64,000 nucleotides of DNA from Dastarcus helophoroides. Lineage: Eukaryota; Arthropoda; Insecta; Coleoptera; Bothrideridae. Positions 35,379-45,920 of the stretch are shown here, piece after piece; position 1 is the stretch's first letter, and each line of letters begins with the position of its first letter. The notes under the pieces were generated by a model. The model was not told the origin of the DNA. It saw only the letters and a program-made list of their open reading frames with translations, and made no database searches. Position numbers and translations under genes: made by a program. Where the stretch lies: contig CM053327.1 in the NCBI GenBank assembly GCA_028583605.1, positions 28,756,626 through 28,820,625 of the forward strand, written 5' to 3'.

Positions 35379-36338
35379 TTTTTATATTTTATTTTGTCGT
35401 GTTTTGTTTATTAGATTTACCAATTTATAAGAAGAATTTAAATTAGGAAATAGAAAATTTTGAAATAAGACCGGCCAGTATTCAGATTAGGTTTCCGAAT
35501 CAGAAATTCAGAATTCAGCGCCATACACACTTGATGTTTTGTAAAAATTAGTTCATTTCAGTGTTCGAATCTAAATTTCTTATCCAGAAAGCAAACCAGA
35601 AATTTATATGTATGCGGCCGATCTTGGGTCAAAATTTAAAGAACAGACGAACTTTGAGAAAAAGGTTGAAATCTGCAAAAATTGTATTTTTTAACTTTTC
35701 TTTAGTTTCTTATTAAAAGATTAACTACCTACCAAAAAAAGATGAATTTTGGAAAACAAACCGAAACTTAGACTTTTTAATTTGTTTGATTCAATTTTCT
35801 AGAGAAAAGGGACTACTTAAAATTTTTGAAAAATCGAATTTTGTGAATGGTAGCATTTCCAAAATAAACTAATTTTGAAACAGAATTAGAAAAAAAGTTA
35901 TAATTTCTTAGAGAAAATAAAATGCTGAGAAGATGTCGATGATAAAGTCCCATTTTACCCTTCCATAGTTGGGATATTAATAGATTTGAAGAGGGATTAA
36001 TTATATGAATAATCCTGCACTGTCAAATGTTCATTTATTTCCAAGATTGTTTTTTTTATATTAATGTTCGTTTTACACCTTCGTAGCGGAACTAAACAAA
36101 TTTTTGATTCATTTTCTTCCGTAAAAAATATTAAGAGATATTTTAAACATCTGGCAACAGCACAAATAATCAACCTACTAACTGGTTCATTTGAACTACA
36201 AGGAGTGGAATAACCTTTCATTGTAAAGTCTTGTAACTTTGATGGACATATTTGTCTTTGAATATAACCTCTAAGCACATGTCAAATTGACCTAACCTCA
36301 AAATAATTTTATGTTGATTTTCGATTATTTTGTAACAA
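35379..36338. other. intergenic region LAP3-SMYD5
   Basis: Contains diverged AAATTTCGA-type sequence (about 35640-35920) and presumably the SMYD5 promoter. No exon was recognised. Confidence 0.4.
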
Positions 36339-37734
36339 ATGGACGTAGAAGTACGCTTTACTGATTTAAGCAAGGTATAATTACATATCAGAGTTATTAC
36401 TTTATATGTTATTTTCAATTTTTTTAGGGCAAAGCTCTTTTTGCTAAAAGAGACTTTAAAAGTGGCTCTGTTATCTTTGAAGAAGATCCGTTGGTTTGCT
36501 GCCAGTTTTCGTGGAATTCTGCATGCCATTACAGAGCGTGTGATCATTGTTTGAGGTAATATGGAAATGTGTAGCTTACCCCTAATTTTTTTCCTTTTGT
36601 TTATTATTGATATTTTGACTGTTTCAATGTTATCATGGCTTAAGCGAAGAACGGCGCTCGCAAATTAACTACAGATATTTAAAGGGATTGAAAACAGTAT
36701 ATTATGGCTCTCTACCAACTAGAATCCATTTAACTCTTATTTATTATTCCAGGCCTTTGGAAACAGCCGAAGAAAATGGGAGACGCTTGACAGGCTTACA
36801 AGATTTACAACTGCCTTATATGGAATGTTGTACAACTGATAAAAGCAAAATTACCTGGTGTAATTCCTGTGGGGTTGAGTACTGTTCACCAGAGTGTTTA
36901 AATACAGCTTATGTACAATATCACAGGACGATTTGCCTGCAAACACATGAAAGAAATGTCGTTCATCCTTTGGAACTACTTGAAGACACTTGGAAGAAAT
37001 GTCATTATCCTCCAGAAACAAATAGCATAATGCTGGTAGTGAGGTTACTGGCTCGAATTATTCAAGCACCTAATCCAGAAGCTGCAGTGGCTGAAACCTT
37101 ATCATTTTGTCACCGAACTGTCAATGAAGATGCCCAATTGGCACACAAATTATTAGGAGAGAAATTTTCAAACCAGATTTCTGTTCTACTGGGGTTGCTG
37201 ACACAGTCTCTGTCAAATGAAAGAATTCAACAGTTTTTAACACCTGAAGGGTTTCAGAGCTTATTGGCCCTCATCGGCACCAATGGTCAAGGGGTTGGCA
37301 CTAGCGCCATCAGCCAGTGGGTTACTAGGACCTCAGATCTTCCATTAAGCGACAACGAAAGGGAGAATTTGGACAAATTTATTGACAAACTTTATGATGA
37401 TATGGATAAGCATACAGGGAATTTTTTAAATAATGAAGGAGTGGCTTTATATAGCTTACAAAGCACCTGCAATCATAGTTGCACACCAAATGCAGAACCT
37501 GCGTTCTTACATAATAACAGTAAATTGTCACTAGTGGCAGTTAGAGATATTCAAGCAGGAGAAGAAATATTTATCAGTTACTTGGATGAATGTAATTTGC
37601 AAAGATCGAGACATTCTAGGAGGAAAGAACTTATGGAAAATTATCTGTTTGCTTGCAATTGTCAGAAATGTCAAGAGCAGGCTGAAGATCCAGATGTCAC
37701 CAGTGAAGAAGAAGATGAAGAAATGAGCGAATAA
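36339..37734 (+). CDS. SMYD5: SET and MYND domain protein 5, lysine methyltransferase
   Basis: Three exons, join(36339..36374, 36428..36555, 36753..37734), GT-AG, in frame; 381 aa, a little shorter than the mammalian protein. SMYD5 enzymes methylate lysines of histones and ribosomal proteins using S-adenosylmethionine. The first SET segment is [22 protein letters not shown] Cys-rich MYND-like insert follows (CCTTDKS...[13 protein letters not shown]). The central helical region has [11 protein letters not shown] and [12 protein letters not shown]. The second SET segment has the cofactor/substrate motif [11 protein letters not shown] and [13 protein letters not shown] post-SET cluster (CNCQKC) follows, and the acidic tail [10 protein letters not shown] is typical of SMYD5 rather than SMYD1-4. 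It faces DDRGK1 tail to tail, with 274 bases between the stop codons. Confidence 0.95.
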
Positions 37735-37908
37735 TTAGGTCCCAAATGTTCATTAATGTACATACTTTTTAATAGATTTAACATAACTATTTATTTTACA
37801 GTTATTTGAATTATCTCGCTTCTTTCTTGAAGTAGTTTGCTTCATTAGCCTTCCCAAATCATAGCAGAATTATATAATGCTATGTCATTCTAATTTTAAA
37901 AAATATTA

Positions 37909-37914
37909 AATAAA
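37909..37914 (+). promoter_or_regulatory. poly-A signal of SMYD5
   Basis: AATAAA 175 bases after the SMYD5 stop. It lies only about 40 bases from the opposing DDRGK1 signal, so the two 3' ends nearly touch. Confidence 0.55.
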
Positions 37915-37952
37915 AATAATTATGTAACCTTCTTCAGCAAATAATTATGGTT

Positions 37953-37958
37953 TTTATT
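37953..37958 (-). promoter_or_regulatory. poly-A signal of DDRGK1
   Basis: AATAAA on the minus strand, about 50 bases after the DDRGK1 stop codon. Confidence 0.55.
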
Positions 37959-38008
37959 AAAGAAGCTTAAAATGTACATTATTTACAGCTGAGTTAAATG
38001 TTATAATA

Positions 38009-40044
38009 TTACATCCTTAAAAGTTGATTGCTGTGTTCCACTAATTCTTCAATGGAAACTCTACCTCTTTGTCTTATAAACTTGGCAAATGCTTCCATTT
38101 CTTCTTGTGATACGTATATATATTTACCCCTGTCATCAATAACTCCCGTCAAAATAGCATCATTCTGTAAATCTTTAATGCGATCTATAGCCGCTTGCGT
38201 TTTTAATTTGAATTTTGCCGCTAAATCTTCAATAACAACAACTTTGCTAGTTTTGATGTAATTTACAAACTCTTGCAGCATATTCTGATTTTCTTCCTCC
38301 CCTTCTTCATATCCTTCTGCTTCAACCATAAATGCTTCTTTCATTTTCAAGTATTCCTCATGTTCACGCTTTTCCTTTTCATCCTTCGCCCTCTTTTCTT
38401 CTTCCACCCGCTTCCTCTCTTCAGCCTTTTCCTTCTCTTCAGCTCTTTTCCTCTCTTCTTCAGCCACCTGTTCCCGTTTTTTTCTCTCAGCCCTACTCTG
38501 TTCCTCTGCTTCACGTTGAGCCTTCTTCTCAGCTTTGGCCTCCAACTTCGCCCGTTTCTTAGCTCCTATTTTGCCTTCTGGGAATTCAACTGCCGGTTCT
38601 GGTGCACCTTCGTCATCATCTTCTTCTTCTTGGTTGACAGCTACAAATAAAAATATTGAGTGAATTTGTGTCTAATTGTTGCCTGGAAATTACCGTTGGC
38701 TCGCAACCGGATGCCTCTGTTTCTGGCGAGTTGCGCCCTTCTTGGTGCACCGTCCCTAGGCCTCGGGGCAGCTCTTTGTCTTTGCTGGTTTCCTATAAAG
38801 GTCAATAACGTTTTTGAAAATCAATAAATGAAATGTGCGCCGTTCAAAAAGAACAGCAGCATTAAAGCATGATAACAGAAAAAATAGTTCTTAACACATT
38901 ATTCTAATCGAATTTTTTCTGCGCCTTTTTTGAAAAATATCCAAATTGTTGAACAAAATGAAATCTATGGACAAATACTTTTCAACAATTTGGATATTTT
39001 TTAAAAAAGCAATACAATGAAAAACTAAGCCAACAATACCCAGATATTCTTTTTATCTTCTTTGCCAAGTTGTTTAGTTTGGTTTATTTTTATTTGGAGC
39101 AATATTAAAGAGATTTTCAATTCTTAGCAAAAAGGTTACCTTAGGATCTGGATTTGTGACGGAAGGAACCGACAAAGAAAGAGCCAATAAAAAGGAGGCA
39201 ATTAATATTTCCCAACAAAGGGTCCTTTTTTTTTTTTTGGTGGAATGGAGTGATCCTTGGTTATCTTTAAAAATTGAAATGCAAATCTTGTCCCCTGAAA
39301 CCAAGAAAGATTAAAAAACACAAGAGAGGTTGCTCTAACGCGTTTTAATAGCCAAGCTATCATTTTCAGAGAGATACTCTACTGATACAGTATCTCTCTA
39401 AAGACGATAGCTTGGCTATCGAAACGCGTTAGAACAACCTCTGTTGTGTTTTTTAATCTTTCTTGATTTAAGGGGACAAGATTTGTATTTCAACAAAGGG
39501 TCCAACAAAACAAAACATGTAATTCAAGTGGAACTGTTCCTCAGTAGCAAATTAGCTTCAGTGCAATTATTCTCGTTTGTTGTAAGGTCGTAAAAATAAC
39601 TAATATTATATTTATGTAAAAGATCAAACATCAAATGTTGAAATATTAGATTAATGCTTTGTCGAGGAGGACAATTCCAGTCAGGAATATTTAGAAGGAA
39701 AAATAAGCCAATTTAATTGACACTACTAAAACTGACGCTCACGAAATTTATCAAAAACACCATATGTTCCAATGAATACACAAAGCAAGACATTGCGAAT
39801 TTTTTCAAAACATGTATTGTCTACGGATTAGTGACAACAAAAATTTAAACAAAAGTCGGTTTCCCCGCCCTAAAGGGGCATTTTAAAGCGCAATCAAATT
39901 GAATAAAAAAAAAAATAGGCTCAACTCATGACAACTAAAATTACCTTCTGGTTTCTTTGTTCCTTTATAAAAGAAATACGTAACGCCTATTAGACATATT
40001 TTCACTAAAGCTAAAATGACTAAATAAGTTACAGATATTTCCAT
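38009..40044 (-). CDS. DDRGK1: DDRGK domain protein 1 (UFMylation adaptor)
   Basis: Three exons, complement(38009..38640, 38694..38792, 39945..40044), in frame; 276 aa. DDRGK1/UFBP1 anchors the UFL1 UFM1-ligase complex at the ER, where it supports ribosome UFMylation and ER-phagy. The N-terminal helix ([22 protein letters not shown]) is the ER membrane anchor. A basic/acidic linker leads into a long charged helix made almost wholly of K, R, E and A (for example [20 protein letters not shown]). A C-terminal winged-helix/PCI-like domain contains the name motif in [13 protein letters not shown]. Intron 2 is 1.15 kb and holds a palindromic retroposon with a clear target duplication; intron 1 of the reverse order is 53 bases. 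The Glu/Lys-rich stretch produces long spurious antisense frames. Confidence 0.95.
38925..39009. repeat. AT-rich inverted repeat in DDRGK1 intron
   Basis: The arm AATATCCAAATTGTTGAA (38936-38953) is repeated in inverse as TTCAACAATTTGGATATT (38981-38998), with flanking T/A runs that extend the pairing and a loop of 27 bases. It is either a short MITE remnant or a hairpin-forming transcript segment. Confidence 0.7.
39226..39490 (-). mobile_element. inverted-repeat retroposon, copy E, with 13-bp target duplication
   Basis: This is the best copy in the window. Direct repeats CAACAAAGGGTCC stand at 39213-39225 and 39491-39503, immediately outside the element. On the minus strand it starts TTGAAATACAAATCTTGTCC and ends GGATCACTCCATTCCACC plus a poly-A run (the T-run at 39226-39237). 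The interior is two inverted arms, each with the segment CGAAACGCGTTAGA or a variant and a TAGC...GCTA hairpin, meeting near 39385. Poly-A plus a target duplication of this length is the signature of LINE-assisted retroposition, yet the body is a near-perfect palindrome. Confidence 0.85.
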
Positions 40045-41236
40045 TTTAAACTAAATACAGTTCTAAATCACGAAAAATATTTTTCATTTCTATTTTGACA
40101 ACTGTACATCTTCTGTCATGGCACAGCACAAACATGTCGAATTTGTCTACGCAGCGAATGATCTACAGCGCAAGGGTACCACTCAAAGAATAATAATTAG
40201 ATAATGCGGAGATGCCAAACCAACGCTAAACAATAAATAATTAAATTATAGGATAAATATAATGTTAAATGACAAAAATTGAAGAATCCAGTCTTTAAAA
40301 AATTCCGTATGAATCATTTTCATTTGAGTGTGTTTAATAATTTAGGCAATTGCGAAACAGCTAGTTGGCAACAGACATTTCTAAAATAGTTTGAGAAACT
40401 ACCAGTAATTAGAAATAATACAGTAGAACCCCGTTTATCCGACCTCGCCTCGTCCGACTCTGCGGATAATCCGACCCTTACCTTGCTCCTCAAACATCCC
40501 TAAATTCAAAAAGTGACGTTTAGATGATTAAAAAATGGACACAATAACTTGTGCGACTCAAGGTTTACGAAATAACAGAAAACAACAACCGTTTCAACTC
40601 ACGTAAACTCAAATTTATCCCAAAAATGTTTAACAACTCAAAATCTCATTTCATATATTTGCCCCTATCTTTAAGGCAAGAAACCCCGATCTGACAATCC
40701 TGCTCTAAATATCTTCTGTAACATCACGTAAGATGACACTGAATTTAGTTTGATTGGAACTACACCAAAAAGTATCTAGACTTCATATAATATTCGATGG
40801 TGCGAAGTTTACCGGGAAAAGAAAAAAAAAACGAAAGAGAAATAGAAACCTAGAAGAATTTGGTTTTTTGATACTAAAATATTACTTAATCGAGAATATT
40901 TCCATTTTCAGTTCAAAATTAAACTAATGGTCAAAGGCAAAGTTTCGAAAATGTACTTAGGTTTAAGTCTAAATTTCGGGATGAAGTCCTAATTACGGTA
41001 GCTCAATTTTTTCTCAAATTTAATTTTTTTTAAAAGGTTGACAAAACTGTATTTAGTTATTAGATTTAAAAATCTGGTATTTCAAAAATTGAATTAAATG
41101 TTTGAAATAGGATTCTCAACAGCACAAATTGCTAGAAAACTTTCAATAACATAAATGAAATTATACTCCATTCTTAATTAAACATGAATATAATTTACAC
41201 AAACATTTCAAATAAAATAGTAAAATATTTAGGTCA
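40045..41236. other. intergenic region DDRGK1-ERI2
   Basis: Contains the DDRGK1 upstream region, a pogo/Tigger end at 40421 and diverged AAATTTCGA-type sequence at about 40900-41110. No gene was seen. Confidence 0.4.
40421..40480 (+). mobile_element. pogo/Tigger-like transposon end
   Basis: CAGTAGAACCCCGTTTATCC followed by GACCTCGCC and GATAATCCGACC, preceded by TA, is the typical outer end of a pogo/Tigger element. No matching opposite end or transposase was found nearby, so it is a solo remnant or part of a strongly decayed element. Confidence 0.65.
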
Positions 41237-42147
41237 TTAAAAATATTGCCCAGTTATGTCTTTAGTAATTTTTAGAACTGCTCCATCGGAAATCATCTTT
41301 CTTGCAAGATATGCTGTATTTCGAGCATCATGTAGTCCACAGTGTTGTCTACCTTCAAATCTTAAACCAACCTCTTCGAGCGCTCCACCCAAATTTGTGG
41401 GTTTTCTATAATAGAATTCCTAGAATATTTCAAATTAATACCAATTCAATTTGACTTAATTCCACCAACCATATACACGGCTCTTAAATCGATCCACTTT
41501 GAAAAAGCTTCGTTTTTATTTATACCTTTCCTTTTACACTCCTTCGAAAGACAAGTTTTCAAATCCCAATCGGACCAAGTCACAAACACACATTTCTTCC
41601 TTCCAGGCATCATTAACCCGCTTGGAAAAGACATATTATACTTTTTTATTTGGTTGCTGAGCCATTTATTAAAAAACATAAGGCACGTTCCTAGTGGAAC
41701 CCCGTTGTTTACTTGCGTTTGAGTTATTCCAGTTAAATTGATGCAAAACTCGCTCAGCACGGGATGTTCTGTAGGCGCTACGTATTGTTGAAACTCTTCA
41801 ACGATTTCTGCCTTCTTTACATCATACATTACAACAGGAAACTCAATAATTTCATTTTCATGCGTTTTTCCCTTCAGGGTAAGGAAAGCAAGTAGCTTCA
41901 AAATCTAACACTAGTAAATAGTCAAATGGTTGCGAATTTTGTTGATTTGTGGCATCTCTATTAGCATAAATGTTTTCAATTGCTCCCAGTTTTCTAGAAC
42001 AATAGAAGACAAAATTAATTGAATTTTGAATTAATGTGTATTTCCCCTGCTTTTATCATAGACAATTTTTAGTAATTTAAATGTTAATAGGGGCAGTAAA
42101 TAGGTTTGTACTTACTGAGCAAGTTCTCTGGTAGACGAATAGGCCAT
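41237..42147 (-). pseudogene. ERI2: ERI2-type 3'-5' exoribonuclease with one frameshift
   Basis: Three exons, complement(41237..41419, 41470..41993, 42116..42147). Splice sites and frame agree throughout except for one extra base within exon 2, near 41864-41873 (runs CCC and TTTTT on the plus strand). Correcting it would give about 245 aa. The product belongs to the DEDDh exonucleases of the ERI1/Snipper group, acting on RNA and DNA ends. Catalytic motifs are present: LVLDFEATC (D and E), FVTWSDWDLKTC (D) and RQHCGLHDARNTA (H and final D). Strong family segments include EHPVLSEFCINLTGI and FYYRKPTNLGGALEEVG. Everything but the one frame break looks conserved, so a sequencing or assembly error in the homopolymer is as likely as a true null allele. 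It is divergent from the BTB gene. Confidence 0.82.
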
Positions 42148-43083
42148 TCTTTAAATATAATTCACATTACTGGTTTTTAGAGATTGTGTTATTTTTTGTT
42201 ACATTTTTGTATCTTTATAAAAACGGACGCTCAATTTTAGGTTAGGATGCGATGTTGAACTCTATGGTTTCTCAAGTTCGCAAGTAGTTCAAATGAATAA
42301 CTTGTTTACTGTCGCCAACTTTATTGTTTTAATTGTAGCCCTAGAAAAACAGTCTCTGATTCTAGCTCTGTAGGTCTACAGTTTTTTACAAAGTTTTTTT
42401 ATCTAGATTATCTACAATCTACACTTTTTCTACAACTATGCATGTTACCTCCTTGGTAAACCTTCGTCTCTGTTCGCTCATTTTATCATGGGAGCGCTTC
42501 TTTTTAATCATCGGGTTGATGGGTCAGGCAAAAATAGTAAATTCTGGTCAATTTGCTTTATAATCGTGTATTGAAGAGCCTTTTATTAGTCATCAATTTT
42601 ATTTTATTGAGAAAATATAATTTCGGTGTTTTTCGGCATGCGGTTTTAATCTGTGGCAGGGTTGCTAACACCAACGCTGATTCCGTTGTTTTGATGTGAA
42701 ACACAAATAGGTTCGGTTTAAATTGTCGGCGTGAAATAATTGATTATTATGGGTTGTCTTCTTGGAAAAATTTTCACATTTTTATGCTTTTTTTACTTTA
42801 GTGTGGAATTAAACTGGTAGATTATACTGTGAATAGTTCAAACGCACTAAGGTCTATTTGTTGCTTATCCTCCATTTTCACGCTTGTTTGGTATCCAAAA
42901 GAGGCCGAATTTTCCCACATCGGTTAAAATCGCTCCAAATTGATGAATTAGCCCGCACGGCTAATGAATCTCGTTTACAGACGTGTAGTGACTGTGTGAA
43001 TGTATCTGCCGAGAATCACTATAAATCGGGTATAACAGTTGGGTATTTTAGATGTTTTTTAGTTATTTGCCAAAGTGCATAAG
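42148..43083. other. intergenic region between ERI2 and the BTB gene
   Basis: Shared upstream region of two divergent genes. The last few hundred bases are likely 5' UTR of the BTB gene. No coding exon is supported. Confidence 0.4.
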
Positions 43084-45920
43084 ATGGAAGGCGAACAATT
43101 TTCTTTGTGTTGGAACAATTTCCACAGTAATTTAAGCACCGGTTTTCACAATTTATTCAAAGATGAAGATCTGGTGGACGTAACTTTGGCCGCTGAAGGC
43201 AAATACTTAAAAGCACACAAGACTGTATTGTCTGTGTGCAGCCCTTACTTTAAAGAGTTGTTCAGGGTTAACCCGTGCAAGCACCCGATTGTCATTCTGC
43301 AAGATGTTAATTATGGAGCGTTGTGTAATTTATTACAATTCATGTATCAGGGTGAGGTTAGTGTTAGTCAAGAAGAAATACCAACTTTTATGAGAGTGGC
43401 AGAGACTTTAAAAGTTAAAGGACTGACTGATAACGCGACAGCTTCGGTGAGTCTCATGGGTTCAATTTTATGTTATTTTTCACAAGTATTCACATAAGTA
43501 GGTTAATGAGATGTTTGAGTGGGAAATGCCTTTTAATTGTAGACAAATGTGAGTTTTGGTTCACAACTTCATAGAACGTCACAGCAAACTCTAGAATACA
43601 AACTATGCAACCAAAATATTTGTTTACTTAGTCTAACCTAATGATCGAAATACAAAATGTGAATGAAATAAAATTTGATTTTTTTATGGCAACTTACTAA
43701 TTCTTATACGCTATTAAAAGACGATCATGAAATATCTCATATGCTTTATGCTCTTTTTTTTTTATTACAGTTATAGAAAAATTTCAAATTAAGTATAGCA
43801 TTTTCATTTGATAATAATATGAATTATCACTAAACATACAAATTTTAATTCTTGTTGTAAATTGTTACTCATTTTGAAGTGAAAGCTTCTTTTGATGTAG
43901 TCTGATCAGTCGTTGCAGGTGGATCAGTTGCAACAATGGACCGTCGTTAAGTTTAAAGACGTCGAAACGAAATAACGTACGTTTAAACGTTATTTAACAA
44001 CGGCCCATTGTTGCAACTGATCCACCTACAACGACTGATCATACTAGGACACGCCAAAAGAAACTTTGTTGGTTGTTAGGACCAGTGTTGCCAGATTTAT
44101 TTATTATGTGTCACCAATTTTTTGGTACTAGAAATATCGCCAAAATAATCTAAAATCGGCCGTAAAATTTCATTTAATAAGTATATTTTACCATGAATAA
44201 AATAGAAACTGGTCAAAAAGAAACAGAAAATCTTTTGTAGATTTCGTGGACAAATTGGTTCAAATTAAAATGTTGTATTCTCTTGTTTGCGTTTAAACAT
44301 TATTCCTCCTTTATTTTTCATACTATAAAATAAAAAATTGTAAGTACATGTGGCGAAAAACATATTTTGTGAATTAATTATTAATAATTATAGAATTGTT
44401 TTTACTTGTTATGAAATGATGTTATGTGTTCTAATTTTGAATGTCATTATCTTTAGTTAGTTTAGTTTTATTGTTTTAATTAATCGTTATTATTGTATTT
44501 CATTAGGATTCTAATGGATACGAACACTCAAATCGTGGTTCCTACAATTTTCAAGAGCATAGGAACATAATGAAACGCCCCAGGATCCCAATGAAGAAGC
44601 CCATTAGACCAATGCCCCACCCAATGAGACAAATCGAAACGCCTTCCCCAAAGCCAGCTAGATCACCGCAGCCCCAGCCTCAACCTCAGCAACCTCCAGC
44701 AAAAAAACCGCACATAGAAGAACAACCAAAATCATCGAACAGTACTCAATTGACCACTAACCAACAAGCGCAGTCTTCCCGCTCTGCGACGCCGCATCAG
44801 CAATCGGAAAGTCCTGAGTATGCGGAGCCATTGATCAAACCCAAAGAAGAACCTGTTGATCCTCCTTCGGATGAAAACACTGCCCAATCGTTTGAAGATA
44901 ATGAACATTTTGATCCTACAACTTTGATGGAAGCAACGATGGATAAAAAACCTCCCGGAGCACCACCAAATTGGAACCCAGAACTGAATAAAATGGATTC
45001 ATCGAGTCCAGGTAATTGCTTTTAAAAGTTCATGTTTGCTTGTGGTAGTTTGGTGACGGATTTATTAGTAGTTTTAGTTATTAAGAAGGTAATAATTGTA
45101 ACTACTAAAATTATTGAAATTCCCTACAACTAGATATTTTTTTCTTAAAATTTTCATTTAAATTATATTAGGATTTTTTCAAAAATAATAAATAAATTTA
45201 GGCTCGAATATTTGGGGTATTAACTATTTTTGTTAGTTTTTAATTTTGGGGCCCACTAAACTCGACATCTTGGTGGTCATATATGACAAATTTCAATTCA
45301 TTGGTAGAGTGAGCTTACAAATATTATAATACTAAAATAACTTTTAAGTACCAGTTTAATTTCATATAAATTATATGGCTTGGTCTCTGATTCTTTTAAC
45401 TTTTCTTCTGTTAAGTCGTAATTTATATGATATAAGTTTAAAAGCTATTTTAATTTAATTTGATGATTAATTTATTGTAACCTAATTTTAATTCTTCATT
45501 AACTAGAAAAATTTCGTTTACTCACTCAACTATAAATGTAGATATATGTAGTATTATGTACATAGTTGGTATTGCATGTAAAATGCCATATAAATTTTGG
45601 TATTTTCAAGTTACAGTATTATTTTATCTGTAGGCACTCTCCAATGTATTCTCGGCCGAAGAGGTAACCCACGTCTAATTGTTGATGGGCATGTATTCTA
45701 TAAGAAAAGCACATACAAAGGTAAGGCTTTCTGGTACTGCAAAAACAGCAGAACACCAGACAAATGCCAGGCTGTATGTTGGACAATGAATGGCAACATC
45801 GTCAAGTGGCCCTACATGCATACGCATATGGTAGTCCCAGACGTTTTTAATCCCGAAGAAGACACAGAAGTTCCTATCGAAAATTTACAAGAAGTTCTAT
45901 GGCAAACATCTCTGAGTTAA
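43084..45920 (+). CDS. BTB-FLYWCH transcription factor, isoform with proximal terminal exon
   Basis: Exons join(43084..43446, 44507..45011, 45634..45920), in frame; 384 aa. The first exon is a BTB/POZ domain of the insect transcription-factor class (EQFSLCWNNFHSNL, LVDVTLAAEGKYLKAHKTVL, LLQFMYQGEVSV), which mediates dimerisation and co-factor binding. Exon 2 encodes a disordered Pro/Gln/Ser-rich linker with two acidic KPKEEP-like stretches. The terminal exon is a FLYWCH-type zinc finger: NPRLIVDGHVFYKK, FWYC, KCQAVC, then MHTH. FLYWCH fingers bind DNA or proteins. The gene resembles mod(mdg4) in plan, with common BTB exons joined to alternative FLYWCH exons, but the linker is not recognisably that of mod(mdg4), so no symbol is assigned. 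The start ATG at 43084 gives the usual MEGEQFSLCW beginning. Confidence 0.88.
43898..44046. mobile_element. palindromic MITE in BTB gene intron
   Basis: GATCAGTCGTTGCAGGTGGA on the left is matched in inverse by TCCACCTACAACGACTGATC on the right. The pairing continues inward (TCAGTTGCAACAATGG) and, more weakly, outward (CTTCTTTTG against CAAAAGAAA). The arms total about 40-55 bases around a centre containing GTTTAAACGT. No convincing target duplication was found. It is non-coding. Confidence 0.8.

Noticed and set aside
38273..38650. 125- and 76-codon plus-strand frames of Phe/Leu/Ser/Pro
   Set aside because: Antisense to the Lys/Glu-rich coiled region of DDRGK1.
43075..43083. Start of the BTB frame three codons upstream
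   Set aside because: That position is GTG. The ATG at 43084 gives the MEGEQFSLCW start typical of the family.
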